Assembly (NCBI GenBank): GCA_016165875.1
Contig: JABBOT010000002.1
Location: forward strand, 18,430,120-18,494,119
Source: Acanthopleura granulata
Taxonomy: Eukaryota; Mollusca; Polyplacophora; Chitonida; Chitonidae
Length of the DNA: 64,000 nt
Direction of reading: 5' to 3'
Shown here: in pieces, positions 1 to 12,490 of the stretch
Numbering within the stretch: the first letter of the stretch is position 1
Layout of the letters: each line of letters begins with the position of its first letter
Notes under the pieces: generated by a model
The model's database searches: none
Seen by the model: only the letters and a program-made list of their open reading frames with translations
Told to the model about the DNA's origin: nothing
Made by a program: the position numbers and the translations under genes

Positions 1-2780
1 AAAATTTTATGTATAATATTCGAGACCTGGCGCTAGCACCCTGGTGATTTTAGTTTGATGCCGCATAAATCGGTTAATGTATCATTTATTTAATTTGTGG
101 TGTTAATATATTACAAAAGAGTTCATGTCATGCGATGCAGTTTTAAACTTAGTTTTATTATGATTTATTTGGTGGCAAGAGAGTAAAGAAATTTTGCTTC
201 AATTAAGTAGTGTAAAATAATGTTTTGAGGCGTTCAACGAAGAAACTGGTCACGACCTTCGTAAAGTGTGAATATAAAGTGTTTCCAGGCTGTCAAATAA
301 TGTCGGCGGGATATCATGCAAACCCGATAACATTTGTCATAACCTCACTTTCTAATCGAAAAGGCAGGTGTTTTTAATTATGTTTGAGGTTGATAGAGTG
401 TTACAGAGCAGTGTTTGCTTAGTGGTGTACTCTCGTACACAAATCCCTAGTTTTATTTACACAATACGTGTGATGTGGTAGTTTGAGTAAAAAGAAATGA
501 AGCGATAAAGGTACCACGACATTCAGTCTAGTGCGTGACTCTCTAGCATCGAGCACGCCCCATCTGCCAAAAGTCAATGTCATCAGTAAGATTCGGGATT
601 ATCGCTTAGCCTGAGATGGGCGAAGATGAAATCAGTGCAACTTGTGAAGGAATCATTTGCTTATAATGGCTGGGCTGGAGCTTCATGTGTATCTTGCAAA
701 GGATTAACCAACTTCAAAAGTATAGCTTGAATAAATTTACACTGTTCCACACCAAGAGAGAAGAATGATGTCGTCCCTCATATCAAGTGGTGTTTTGTTT
801 CCTGGAAAAACCACTATTACAGTTCCAGGCAATCCAGTTTTTATAAAGTCCACGAACGAAATCTTAACAAAATTCCCCCCCCTAGAGAAAAAATATGTTT
901 AATGTACTTTTTTCCCCTTGGGTCAGCTCGATATATACGTGAGACAAGGGCACAAAGTTTTTGTAAGACATTGCCATCAATACTCTCTGTGTAAGTGAGC
1001 TCGCATTCTTCACTTCTTTGTTTGAATTTGGCAATTAAACGAATTCGTGCATGATTTTGGCATTGTAACTAACTTCACTATAAGGCGGAGAAACCGCGGT
1101 AAGGATTTATAGTTCAATTTGAATTCATTAATTTCATTCACACCACGCGGATCCTCTTAAAAGATAGCTAACAATGACATATTATGTAGCATAGTCAAGT
1201 GAACATAGTCAAGTGTAAATAGTGATATAGGAAGATAGAGTTCAGAGCATAGCTGATGGGAGACATGGAGTGTCATGGAAGACGTGGAGTGTAGCTGTCC
1301 AAAACATTATAGAACAATTTATTTTACTATGGGATTAGTTGTATAAAGCGAACCAAAGGTTCTCTGGGGTTGGAGGAGGAATACTTCACATGACCACTGA
1401 AAAACAGCTACTTTGTGAACGTTTCCTGAAAGTCTCTATTTCTTTAAATAAATGTTTTATGCTGTGGAGACGAAATAGACACAAGAAACTCAAGGAACAT
1501 CGCACAATGCAGTTGTATAAGGACTTCCCTGATCCCAATGTTTTAAAGACTTTGCGATATAATTAATAACCTCAAACAATTAAAGGGCTTATCCTACATA
1601 AAACAATGCATAGATTCTCCTGATGATACACCTTACCTGGACTTGCAACGGTTTTCTGTTTGTAGTTTGTGGTATTTATCATTTTGGAACCTGTTTTTTT
1701 TTATTATTGTCACAGAAGGCCAATGTTTGTTGACGGATGGTATACGATTGTCGGTTCCGACGCCTAAATGCAAACTTCAAGATGCTTATCTTGAATTTGT
1801 TTTACAAGATTGACTTGACAGATGTAATATTTAAACAAAAACTTCTTGAGTGTGTTGTTGCAAGATATTTGTTTAAATCGATGAAGTTCCTATTGTGTAA
1901 ACGATTGACACTCTTTGTCTAAGTCATTCTGGAGTAGTTCATAATCATCGTGAGTGGAAATGATTTTGTCTGTTTTAGAATCATTAGCATGAAGCACTTA
2001 GGCGATTCCATGACCGATGCAAAATCACATATACCCATTTTACGTCAAACAACAGCCTATCCTAGCTCAACACATTTTGCTATGAAAACAAACTTTAAGA
2101 AACAGGTAATCAGAAATGTCATTAGAGACTTCTTTGAAATATAACACAAGGGTGACATTTATGCCTTAAGCTATTCAAAGTTATTAAAATCTGCTGACCG
2201 TTCTTTAAACTCTATCACGTGGTAATCATCTCCATTGGCCTCCAATACGATGAAAAATAAACTTGCATAACACAATGAGGCATCGATAGGATTGTACGTG
2301 TCGAACCTGATTCAAATTAATTGTCAAGAATGCTGACGCTTTAACAAGTGTGCCAACAAGCAAAACCAATTTAAATCTCAGCAAAAAGAACAGACAAAGC
2401 AATTTCACAAATCGATTATCAAATAATCCGACAAGTGTGCCTGATGTGTACGCCTATATCCATACATGTATATTATTATACATTCTGCTACTGCCATACA
2501 TGCATCTGCTATATTTGTTTCATCGGTGTTTTTGAAATACTAATCTCTCAGAGCATACTGGGAGGTTTCCTCACACATTGTACATTATATGGTTCAAATA
2601 GACATTGGTTATGAGAGGGCCTCAAAAGAAGGAATAGTTACGACTAAACAATATTAACGGTGACGAAAATTTATTCAAATGATGCTTATGGTTAATCTTA
2701 AATCAGTGGAGCGGCAATCAGAGGACAAGAGTGCTATGGAGACGTCTTAAATTAAAACCCTTACTGACTATACATATCAC
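1..2780. other. Non-coding stretch, no recognisable gene
   Basis: I see no convincing gene here. The frames at 1339-1566, 1737-1922 and 1950-2144 have no family resemblance, repeats of function or supporting splice context. Two tiny local duplications are visible: a 14-base unit containing 'catagtcaagtg' occurs twice near 1192-1218, and a unit containing 'ggagtgt' with 'catgga'/'gacgtgga' occurs twice near 1260-1294. A 45-codon frame starting at 766 or 769 looks protein-like but has no recognised relatives. Confidence 0.6.
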
Positions 2781-2791
2781 ATAAACGTCAT

Positions 2792-3015
2792 ACCGGGGTC
2801 CTCCGTGGCTCAGTCGTTTAGCGCGCTGTAGCAGCACAATGACCCGAAGCCTCCCACCAATGCGGTCGCTGTGAGTTCAAGACCAGCTCATGCTGGTTTC
2901 CTCTCCGTCCGTACATGGGAAGCTCTGCCTGCAACCTGCTTCCTTTCACCATAACGCTGGCTAAGTGAAATATTCTTGAATATGGCGTAAAACATCGATC
3001 GAATAAATAAATCAA
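2792..3015 (+). mobile_element. MetaSINE-like tRNA-derived SINE, internally deleted
   Basis: The element has a tRNA-like head with an A-box-like 'tggctcagtcgtttagcg' and a B-box-like 'gagttcaagacc'. The body follows ('ctctccgtccgtacatggga'), and the tail 'ggcgtaaaacatcgatcg' ends in AATAAATAA. A perfect 11-bp target-site duplication, ATAAACGTCAT, flanks it at 2781-2791 and 3016-3026, which is direct evidence of retrotransposition. The central GC-rich part found in the fuller copies at 53720 and 55444 is missing, so this copy carries an internal deletion. Family assignment is from knowledge of molluscan SINEs; the SINE nature itself is visible in the sequence. Confidence 0.88.
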
Positions 3016-3026
3016 ATAAACGTCAT

Positions 3027-4157
3027 GCGACACGTTGGCTTGCTCGCCAGAGTAACTTGCCAACGGTCAGTGGTTTAATTCGAACCACTCCACACCATGT
3101 TTGCCGCCGAGTCAGTGAGGCATTGATTTGAGGCATTGAGCTTAAGCAGTCGAATGCAATGGAATCTCACAGAAGAGCCTAAGTGGAATATTTGAGCTTT
3201 TCCTATGTCGTGTCTGGAAGACATGGAAGTCGCGTAATCCGACATCTTATGGAAGTCTTGCTGTAAAAGTAGTCTGACCATAACCAGAGACATCCCGATA
3301 ATACCTACATAGACTGGAATGCATTGCCAGTGACAAGTGAAGAAGGCAGCATTGCGGTGTGTATTAACTGCAATCATTCACCGTTACGTAAAGTGTAAAA
3401 CGGACTCAAACAGACTGGAAATATCTAGCCGAGTCATGCGTTATTACTGGTCTCGATTTAGATCTGTGGCTTTAGATGGTGCAGATAAGTATATAAAAGT
3501 CTGCAACATAGTAAAACCGGAGCTGCTACGTCAGTACAAGAGTTGGCAAATGGTCACACCTTACCCCAAATCCAACCTTTCGTCAATTTACCTCAGTTTA
3601 GGTTTTTATTCTAACTGTTTATGTAAGTGTTTAATAAGTAACAATTTAAACGCCGCCCCACGCCCCCGCACCATGGCTTAAGCAGAATTAGGTCAAAAAT
3701 GCAGTAAGCTTAAGTGCAATATTTCCTACTCGACTGACGTTAACTATTCATTCAATGCTGAAATTTCCCCCTCTAACACCATGCCTTAGGCCAAGTTTAT
3801 TTTTAAAAGTTATTTGACGTCACTGGTCTAGATTTAGTGATAGTTGGGAAACGGTCACATCTAGCTGGTGTCTATTCTCAGTTTTAGTGAGATTGTCAGT
3901 TTGTCAAAATTTTTATTCATGTAGAGGTTTCTGTATTGTTAAAATTCACAACGAACAGCTTAAAGAAACACTTTAAGAAAATGTCTTGCTTCTGGTACAC
4001 AACAACCCCGGCATCTCCAACAGACCTTTGTATTGAATACCGCTCAGATGTGCACAAGCTCTTGACTATGTATGTAACAAGTTCCTAAGCAATGTATATG
4101 CTTGTATTTACTTTTGATCTGTCTAAATTTGTGATGCGGTACGTTTATTGCGAGTAT
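3027..4157. other. Non-coding stretch
   Basis: Nothing recognisable beyond short frames on both strands (3075-3377 minus, 3337-3681 plus) that overlap each other and show no family features. A small duplication 'gaggcattga' appears twice at 3117-3143. Confidence 0.5.
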
Positions 4158-4187
4158 AACATATATATATATATATATATATATATC
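4158..4187. repeat. (AT)n microsatellite
   Basis: An almost pure run of alternating A and T about 30 bases long, within otherwise unremarkable AT-rich DNA. Confidence 0.95.
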
Positions 4188-4679
4188 CGTATTTGTAATG
4201 AATTTACATAGCACAATATGTAATGTAACGTTGGAATCAAACTAACTTCTGTTTTATTTTTGTTTTAATGAGTTCACAACGACATCACAGGAAATCTGTT
4301 TCAATGAAGTAAGTCTTAATGTATCAGCCGCTGGCTTATATCCGGAAAAATATGCTGACGACTGAGTTATGGTTGTCCACATTATTTAAGATCAACATAG
4401 CCTTTCCAAGAAATCCATATCTACTTGGTGACTTGGTTGCCCATTTTTTTCTTAATATTGTAGTTCCTAAAAGCATTGGTTGTTATAATCACTTGGCTTT
4501 TAAGCACCTTGATATCACCACTGCAAAGGCTGCGGTCACGTGTGGAATTATTTACCCTGTTATCAGCCTTAAAATGCTGTCTTTCCAGCCAGAGAATAGC
4601 AGGCTAGACACTAAGAACTGAACAGTTCTCGTCTTTTTTTCATTCCCCCCTGTGCAACGCTAAGGCTTCTAAAATTTCA

Positions 4680-4765
4680 GGGTTTTTTTTTCTATAATTC
4701 ATCCATTCTGGGTTGTCACTTGTTTTTTTTTTCTTTATCATTCATCCATTCTGGGTTGTCATTCT
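4680..4765 (+). repeat. Two-copy tandem duplication, ~59 bp
   Basis: A unit made of a run of T, then 'attcatccattctgggttg' and 'tcact/tcatt', occurs twice in direct succession. The copies differ mainly in the length of the T tract, consistent with a recent slippage-type duplication. Confidence 0.85.
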
Positions 4766-4955
4766 TGTGTGCTCGCCCGTTTTTAATGTAAGTCCTTCAA
4801 AGGCAGTAATTAGGGAAAAATCAGCACACCCCGCACGCTGACAACTTACATCAGCCTGTCAATCGTCTTTAAATACGTGTCTTGTGGAAAAAAAAAACAG
4901 CGGAAGCAAAATATTGTTAATGGTAATGGAGAGGGTTAGAGGTGTGTTCTTTCTG

Positions 4956-4960
<5 letters not shown>

Positions 4961-4989
<29 letters not shown>
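4961..4989. repeat. Poly-T homopolymer (~29 bp)
   Basis: An uninterrupted T run. Read on the minus strand it produces a lysine-rich run in a chance reading frame (4917-5111), so that frame should not be taken as a gene. A poly-A tail of an old minus-strand retroposed sequence is possible, but nothing recognisable lies next to it. Confidence 0.9.
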
Positions 4990-4993
<4 letters not shown>

Positions 4994-7670
4994 ACTCCCC
5001 GATAAAACCCCGAACCACGCGCTTTAGTTCTGGAAGACATTGTAACAAAGTAACATTGCTAACATTGTTAACATTGTTGAAGGGTCCGTGATAATGATTT
5101 TCTGTCAACAAATGTCATATCTTTATACATTTCAAATATTGATAAGTCAGCCATAAGTCATCATGTTTAATACAATTATGACACAGCAGAAAGGGGGAGG
5201 AAGTTTGGACCAGCCTACGAGTGTCTACTTTATCCGATAAGTGAACTGATTTCATGCTCACTTTTGTGTATATGACAGAAGCTCAACCTCAGGCCACCTG
5301 TCAAATCCATCCAGTGGATCTTTAATATAATTATTAACAAGACAAGTGGCGCAAACCTGCACAATCAACAAGATCAGCTGAGCAGAAATAAGAACAATGA
5401 TAAGAGTAGAAGTAATTATAATAAGAAGACAGTTTTTAAAGGTGTGTTACTAAAAACGTAGTGTCATCTTCCAGTGACTGTTAAATATGACGACAAAACA
5501 CATCTTGATTAATTCTGTTTAAGAAATATGACTTTGGTTAAAATGTTTGCCTGAACCCTGTTCCGATTACAAAAACAAATGTGATCATTTTCGTTCTGGT
5601 GACCTCGAATAAAAGGAATGGTTATGCTTTGACTCTGTTTCGATGAACAGTGAAAATGTGGCCGTAGGTTACATGGTCGTTTTGGCCTTTTGTTTGGTAG
5701 TTGGTGACTACCATTTTATTCAACAAAATTAGCAACCCTTTAGCTGCTGTTAGAAATGGAGGCGTATGGAGGTGTATGAAACAAATGCAGAATATCTAAG
5801 GTACGTCAGAAAAGACATTTTTGTGTCCCTTCGAGAGAAGCGTTTCGGACAACAGTCACCAGCCAATATACTGTGTCGTTCAAATGTAGCTAGACCCTGA
5901 TGGGTGCATTAAAAGTTTCTCGTTTAAACCCCTGCTCTGGGTGGTTTTATTTTTTTTTTAAATTCGTGTAGTAGAAGGACGCTTGATAAAGAGGTTGGGG
6001 AATAGGATTATTTGCGGAAGCGGACACGTCAACACTTCTAACTGTCCTTGTGTTTAAGTTTGCCTGTGCAACTTTAAAGCTCCCTCAACTCATCCTGACG
6101 TAATGCTTCCATTATGCGCTTCCAGAATGACACTTGATGGAGTAAAACACAACCGACCGAACCAAGATACCCAGTGATTTCAGCAATTTGTCACTCTTAA
6201 CTATCTACTCCGGGCGATTTCGTTCCTCCAGCTTCCGTATAAAGTCAAAATGTAATTTGTCATAACAGTTTCACGGACACCTCTGCATTGATTTAAACTA
6301 GTTGTGCTGAAACGTGTTGAGTGTTTTAGAATGTTTACCCGCGTAACCTAAAAGCATGTCCAGTGAACCGCCAAAAAGTATGTTTAGGTTAAAATTGAAC
6401 ACTGATGGCATCATGAGAGAAACATAACTTTAACTTACTACTGATAGGCGACAGCGTACTTCTACGATAGCCTTGTCTCTGGCTGGAATATTCTTTTGTT
6501 TTCATCAATTTCATTCTTTCCATAGTTGAATGAAACTACTGAATGAATGTTGTGATATACATTCTGTTGAGAGAAGTAGGTCAATTCTTAGCAAAGTGAC
6601 GGCAACATCTAAAATTGGTACTAGGTTGGTGTGATTCAGGTATAAAACTACTTTATTTGAAGCATTGAGGAATATAAGCTATTACGATAGTGTGTGGAGA
6701 TATGATTTTTCAAACCTGAACTCAAAATATTGTTGCAATACATGAGACAACCTGTGTGAAATGTATCTAACTGATTACAAAACGAAGAAAATATATATGT
6801 CTCTCTAAAATCTTTGGATAATGTTGACATTTTCCTTTTTCAGGTAATTCTCTTCCGTTAAGAAATGTGTAACTTTCATGCGATTCAAATGCTATCATTT
6901 TAATCCTGAAACTGGTAATTTGACTTTGAATAAGATTTTATCAGCAGACAGTGAGAAGTGTAATTTGGATACACCAGTTACCGTTTGTTTATTTTATGTT
7001 TCGAATATCGTGCTGAAGTGTAGATTTGCAGCTTGCGAGACGTGGTGTCGTTCACGTTACAAAGAAGTTTACTTTTGCCGTGCGGAAGGTTTGCAATATA
7101 ATTGACAAGTTTGAATCAATTCTCGAACTGCGATCCGTATCATGCAAAACACCGTTTCCATAATGATCGCTGACTGTTTTCCTGAGTCTTTCAAATTTTG
7201 ACGATCATATATTCAAGAACTATCAACACATATTGAATTACTCATCTCGTTTGTGAATAGGTAGAATTTAAAAAAGGCCTTAAGGAAATCTATTAGTCAA
7301 TGAAAAAGGGATGAAGGAGATCGTCTATTGCCCCTGAAGAAAGCTATAATGCCACGAAAATAGCGATTATGCTAAGAAGCCTAGGGTTTATTATAAAACG
7401 TTCCTGCCATAAATCTAGTCAGGCAACACCAGAGGTATGGTCTTGCTGACAGCTTGTTGTGACATCGCGTGAATGCCCTTACAATGAAGGGCTTTCAATG
7501 GATCACCTCAGTTTGCAGTGCAAAGGATCTTACGAGGACTGGCTACGGTGCAGGAGTGGATAACCGTGTCTTGTTCACTGAGTCAACATTGGGAGATATT
7601 GACGTTCCACCACACGCATGGTAAAGACGGTGTCTTTCGGTTCGGGTCCCTGTGATGCTGTATCGGGTTT

Positions 7671-7869
7671 CATGCGGTCGCTGTGAATTCGAGTCCAGCT
7701 CATACTGGATTTCTCTCCGGCCGTACGTGGGAACGTCTGCCAGCAACCTGAGGGTGGTCGTGGGTATCCTCCAGGCCCAGCCCGGTTTCCTTCGATCATA
7801 ATGTTGTCCGCCGTCGATTCAGGGAAATATTTTTGAGTGTGGCGTAAAACATCAATCCAATGAATAAAT
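7671..7869 (+). mobile_element. MetaSINE-like SINE, 5' part eroded
   Basis: The homology to the other copies starts at 'catgcggtcgctgtgaattc', the B-box end of the tRNA-like head. It continues through 'ctctccggccgtacgtggga', 'ctgccagcaacctg', 'ggtggtcgtggg' and a cytosine-rich segment. It ends in 'ggcgtaaaacatcaatcca' followed by ATGAATAAATG. The A-box half of the head is missing or unrecognisable. This copy keeps the full central domain that the 2792 copy lacks. The minus-strand frames at 7543-7895 are only the antisense of the SINE. Confidence 0.88.
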
Positions 7870-10800
7870 GTAATTCGCGATGGAACGACAACCATGCGAC
7901 TAACTTGCTTAATGGCTTTTGCGCTAAAGCTTGGTGAAATATCTCCTGCTATCTATTGGTCGAATTTCAATTATCCGGTAAATAGTGTGCGGCGCTATAT
8001 AGCCAACGCTCTGTAACGAGGATTCTTAGAAGCAATAGCATACAGCTTAAGACACCTACCCAGCTTAGATAAGACAATCTGAGTGATGTATCACCCTGTC
8101 TGTGCTTTAATTTCTTCTAAATGTTCCTAGTAAATCCATTTTTATTAATTTCTTTAATCATTTAAGCCATAACTCCTGTCTGTGTGGAAGGATAGAAGAC
8201 GAGATAAACGGGTTTTAATGTAAACTATCAAAAGATAATACAGAGAAAAGAGTTTAATAGTTTTTCATTTTTAATTTTGGTTATCTGAGGCCTCGACGTA
8301 TTTTTATGATGATAGGCATATTAACTGGTGAAACATGCTCCATATTACGTATGTCGAAGATCTGAGCGTCTATATTTCGATAGTTCTTCCTTAAGATCTT
8401 GTCATAAATATTTCCTTACGCATGAGCACAAGAAATCACAAATGTCAGTTTAGAATGTGCTTTGATATTTTCCCTTAATTTGACGATGGTGTCTTTCGGA
8501 GTCCTGTAGACAAAAAAGAAGAAAAAACACTAAAGTGAAAGAGGGAAGAAGCAGAGGAAAAAAAGCCAAATGCTTTTGAAAACGTGAAATTCAAGGGTAT
8601 AGCCTTATCCCTTAAGGCTTCGCCGCCACTCATGCCATTTGGAAGTCCTCGGCGATCGCTAACCTGTCGTGGGTGCATATCCCTTAGCTTGGCATTCTTT
8701 CCACAGCTTTAAGTCGATATTTCCTTTATTCCTGGTCCGTTGTTCGGAAGCGTTGGGTGAGTCGGAAGTTCACACTACATTGCATCTTCATCCGTCTGTC
8801 TGTCAGCGTCAACAATGTACTGACTGCCAATGGCACTGTTCGAATCAGTCCTGACCATAGGTCCAATGATGGATCCCTTCCGTGTGAGTACGTGTGCTGG
8901 CGGATTAAGACGGCAACAATCATATTACATTGATAATGCATAGCCAATACTAATTACAGGATTCTCACACTGTGCAACATCGATATTAGCATGTGCCAAC
9001 TTGGCTTATCCACGAACCCTTCATTGTTAACATTTCCTTTTGTGCAGTTATCACGATAGATACATTTAATACACAGATGAGCCGTCAGTGGAAATCTTAT
9101 TATTGTGAAGGTCATTGTGAAATGTCATTAAGTTTATATATCTTTATAGATGTATATAAATGTGGGAACAGTAAAGACGAGTGGTCTTTACAGACTGATA
9201 CTCTCCATACCAAGTTGACAACGCATGAATAAATGAATGAATGAATGATTGCAATTTAACAAAGGCACTGTACTCACTTCATGCCGAGAACTTGTTTAAT
9301 GGAAGAAAAACTGTTTTGCTTTTGACGACAAAATCCAAAACTAAAATGAAAATACACGGGCATACAAAAAATTAGCTCACTATTAAAAACAAACCTGATT
9401 TAAAATTTGAAAAACAAATTAATATTTCTCAAATGTCTAATAAACAAAACTTTATCAAAAGATGCATAAAAAAACTATGTTTAATAACATAGGCTAATAG
9501 TGTTCAAGCAAGAAATAACAGCATAGCCAAAAACGCTGTCAAATAAGAGTTGTCATCGCAAGGAAATAAAAGTACTGAAGGGTCATTGCCTGGTTTTTAC
9601 TGCATAAACAATAATCATTTATTCATTTATTCTTCCGGGCTGCTGCCATCTTGCTGTTCCTCCCTAAAGTGGCAAACTGTGTCGCGAAAATGGCTTGATA
9701 GGGTAATAAATTAACGGCAAATCACCAACATCTACGCATATTCCTTCATTCCGCATGCAACTAGAGTTTCCTCTCCATTTAACATTTGAAATTTGCTTTT
9801 AAAATCAAAGCATGATCAACGGTACGCCCGTACTTTTTGAAGTTTAATACGTGCATTGTGTGCTTCCGAAGCAAAGAGACTATATTTAATAGAACCTGAC
9901 ACAGCTTTATGACATGGCTTTAACATCATCTTTGTTTTTTATATATACAATTTTCCTATTGTAAATTTCCACTAAAGTGCACCATTCGCTTCTAGGTTGC
10001 AAGAATTGGTGTCACGATAAATTCACAGTGTAAAGTATTGGCAACTTACTTTATAGCTGAATGAAACATCTTGCCGGTACTCTTAACCTTGTCCACTCCA
10101 TGACAGTTAAATGTTCCTGATAGCGGTATAAACAGCAATTATACAAGTAATTAGTGAATTTCTGTGGAGCCACATGCAGCATTTGTAAGGAAAGGTAAGG
10201 CAAGGTCATGGCTCCGATTGTTTTACGGGTACGTTATGTGTTTGTATTGTTCGTTACGATGTGGTAAGTTTATGGCTATCGTGGCGCCAGTTCAACATCC
10301 CTGGTCTCTCCCATGACAGGATAACGAATTAAGACATTTAATAAAGGACTTACGGTGGCATTTGTGTGCGTAAGGCAAGTAACCAAATCACAGTTCACAT
10401 CATGTGACATGATGAATCATTGCACAATCTCAGTTTCTTGGAAATAAATCAAGGTTTAAACTCTACAGTTTTAACACTTCCCTGCTCATGTACACTCTAT
10501 TGGATGTCTACATGTACGACTGGCCAACATGTATGCTTGTAGGACAAGCGTACGTTACGAGTCCCGATGAGTCATTGGTTCTCACAAGGGTCACAGAATG
10601 AATGAATATGACGTAAAGTAGCTTCGGCAATAATACAGCCATACTACTGTCGCTGTGAACGGGTGATTTGGTATAATTATAGCAGAACTTAATATGATCT
10701 GTAACCCTGTAATTCGTTCACTGCATTTTTCAAGAGGTCATGGCGGGTTTAAGGAGGATGTAAAAGTAGATTTCATCCATTATCACCACTTATCACCCGG

Positions 10801-11194
10801 AGCAAGGAAAACCCACTTGGCTACGTTAAAGCATTGTGACCCTCGACAATTACCTCAAAATCAGAAAATTTGGTGCATTTTATGTAAGTCGTCGTGAGAC
10901 AAGAAATCTAATATAAGTTCGAGATCAATTTCAAGTCGAATGCTTAGAGAATTGCCCATATAAAATAGAACTGGGCTGAATTATACGAACTACTTCTCTG
11001 TCATCCCAAATATGAACGATTCTACGAACCCCAGTGAGACACCGCTCAAAACATACATGTGGCCGATAATACGTTTACCTCTGATGTATTTAGGATTAGC
11101 CCTAGGAGCCGATTGGACGCAGACTCTGACCAATCAGATGGTTGACTCGAATCCAATTCTCCCTGATTCGGCGGCGCGTCTAAGATCTGTAAAG
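7870..11194. other. Non-coding stretch
   Basis: No gene or transposon domain recognised. A short (ATGA)n microsatellite lies at 9227-9248. A weak array of 'aaggtaaggcaaggt' type words occurs near 10187-10206. The frames in this stretch are short and of unremarkable composition. Confidence 0.5.
9227..9248. repeat. (ATGA)n microsatellite
   Basis: Five to six tandem ATGA-type tetramers. Confidence 0.85.
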
Positions 11195-11335
11195 CGTTGC
11201 CCTGTTTCAGCTTTACGACGGCGGCCAGCATTATGCTGAGAGGAAACGGCGGAAACCAGCGACGATCCGCAGGTTGCTGGCGGACCTTTCTATGAAGAGG
11301 AAGCCTGTGTGAGCTGGTCTGCTCACAGCGATCAA
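11195..11335 (-). mobile_element. MetaSINE-like SINE fragment (central domain)
   Basis: On the minus strand the order is 'gatcgctgtgagcagaccag', 'aaaggtccgccagcaacctg', 'cggatcgtcgctggtttcc', 'cataatgctggccgccgtcg'. This is the body of the MetaSINE-like family without the tRNA head and without the A/T-rich tail. The plus-strand (11012-11239) and minus-strand (11046-11345) frames are passengers of this repeat. Confidence 0.82.
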
Positions 11336-11523
11336 ACGTGTGCAATTTTAGCTTCTGTATCTAGTAGTACATGCACCAAGTTACAGATTTTTCAGAAAAG
11401 TGTTAATCATTCTGTTTGAAATTAAATTCGAGCTTTTTCAACATCGATTACTATAACGATGGCATCCTTGTCACCCTGCTAAATGGGATGTTTTTGTTCA
11501 GAAAAGCTTAAGTAGCTGTGAAT

Positions 11524-12490
11524 TGTTAAGATTTTTAAAATATTATATTATATACTTTCATTTGTTTTCGCGTTAACCGGGTCAGTGTCTTACCTACATT
11601 TTACCTCTCTGCACGTTACATTGCAGAAAGATGTACCCATGTTGCAAACATCTTTATCAAACTATCTAGTATTCTCTTTACGTTAATCTATAAATATGAG
11701 CGACAAAGTTAGAAGTTTCCCAGTCTTTTCCTTAATGTTCGAGTAACAGCAGTCGTTTGTGCTCTCCTCCTCTTAGAAGGATTTTGCCTGATTTGGAGAT
11801 ATCGGCTTTCATCTCATTCCACATATGTTAATTTGTACTCCATTTTTCCATAAGTAGCACTTTGTGAGCTTGTGTTTCGCCACTTGCTATTTTGTTTGAG
11901 ACGTTATGGTGGATCTTGTATTGCTCATTGTCTCTTTATGCGGTTATGTACATTAAATCCCAGTTTACTCTGAAAGTGAAATTGTGTATATTGCTGAGGA
12001 GTGAAACATACATCGTCAGCCCGGCATCACGAACGCTACTGCCAACCCATCAGCCCTGGAAAGTTGCACCTGGCCAGGGAGTTGGATATTAAAACCACCG
12101 TCGGCGCAGCGTGCCCACTGCTATTCGTCACTACAGGACTGTCATCCTTCGATTCTGGAATTCCCAAGAACTGTTGATTTTCTATTTACGTGGACTGACT
12201 CACCTGTACAAGTCGGAATATTCCGTCCGGGTTTGGACGCTGTCACCAGTAAAAAACTATACGTTTTTGTAATTATCTGTATTGTTTTGTATATTATGTT
12301 GAAGTTATTCAAGCGTCTTCGTGTTTCTTTGTTTGACCTTTGTTTGGCCTGTCGCTGTCGGAGAGTTGAACAAGCCATTTGTTTGTGATTTTCCTCTCCG
12401 ATAGTAGTACACTTCCAGAATTGTGAGACATATTTACTTGGATCCAGTAAAATTTCGTGTTTTGTATCAAATTATCGTGGAACCTTAACA
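11524..12490 (+). mobile_element. Solo-LTR-like element, copy A (967 bp)
   Basis: The element begins TGTTA and ends TAACA, a 5-bp terminal inverted repeat as in retroviral-type LTRs. A TATAAATA box lies at 11689-11696, about 165 bp inside, followed by 'tgagcgacaaagtt', which is also conserved next to the TATA box in copies B (31431-31438) and C (54952-54959). The length suits a long LTR. No protein-coding internal region, primer-binding site after 12490 or target-site duplication is recognisable, so it is probably a solo or degraded LTR. Four copies are found in this window: A here, B 30860-31676, C 54290-55166 and D 62350-62962. The LTR interpretation rests on the termini and the conserved TATA box, and no search was possible. 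Confidence 0.68.
11689..11696 (+). promoter_or_regulatory. TATA box inside LTR-like copy A
   Basis: TATAAATA conserved at the same relative place in three copies of the repeat and followed by a similar downstream block. This suggests the Pol II core promoter of an LTR. Activity is inferred. Confidence 0.5.

Larger units (their letters stand above)
4188..7670. other. Non-coding stretch
   Basis: No gene recognised. The plus-strand frame at 4319-4621 (100 codons) lacks recognisable domains. The stretch includes a small tandem duplication and a T-run, listed separately. Several runs of T or A (for example near 5948 and 4887) are present. Confidence 0.5.

Noticed and set aside
766..903. 45-codon frame with 'FPGKTTITVPGNP'
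   Set aside because: Too short and without homologues that I recognise; no splice evidence.
2792..2890. tRNA gene
   Set aside because: A and B box similarity is present, but it is part of a SINE with body, A/T-rich tail and target-site duplication.
4917..5111. Minus-strand frame with a lysine run
   Set aside because: The lysine run is just the translated T homopolymer at 4961-4989.
7543..7895. Minus-strand frames of 67 and 106 codons
   Set aside because: Antisense of the MetaSINE at 7671-7869.
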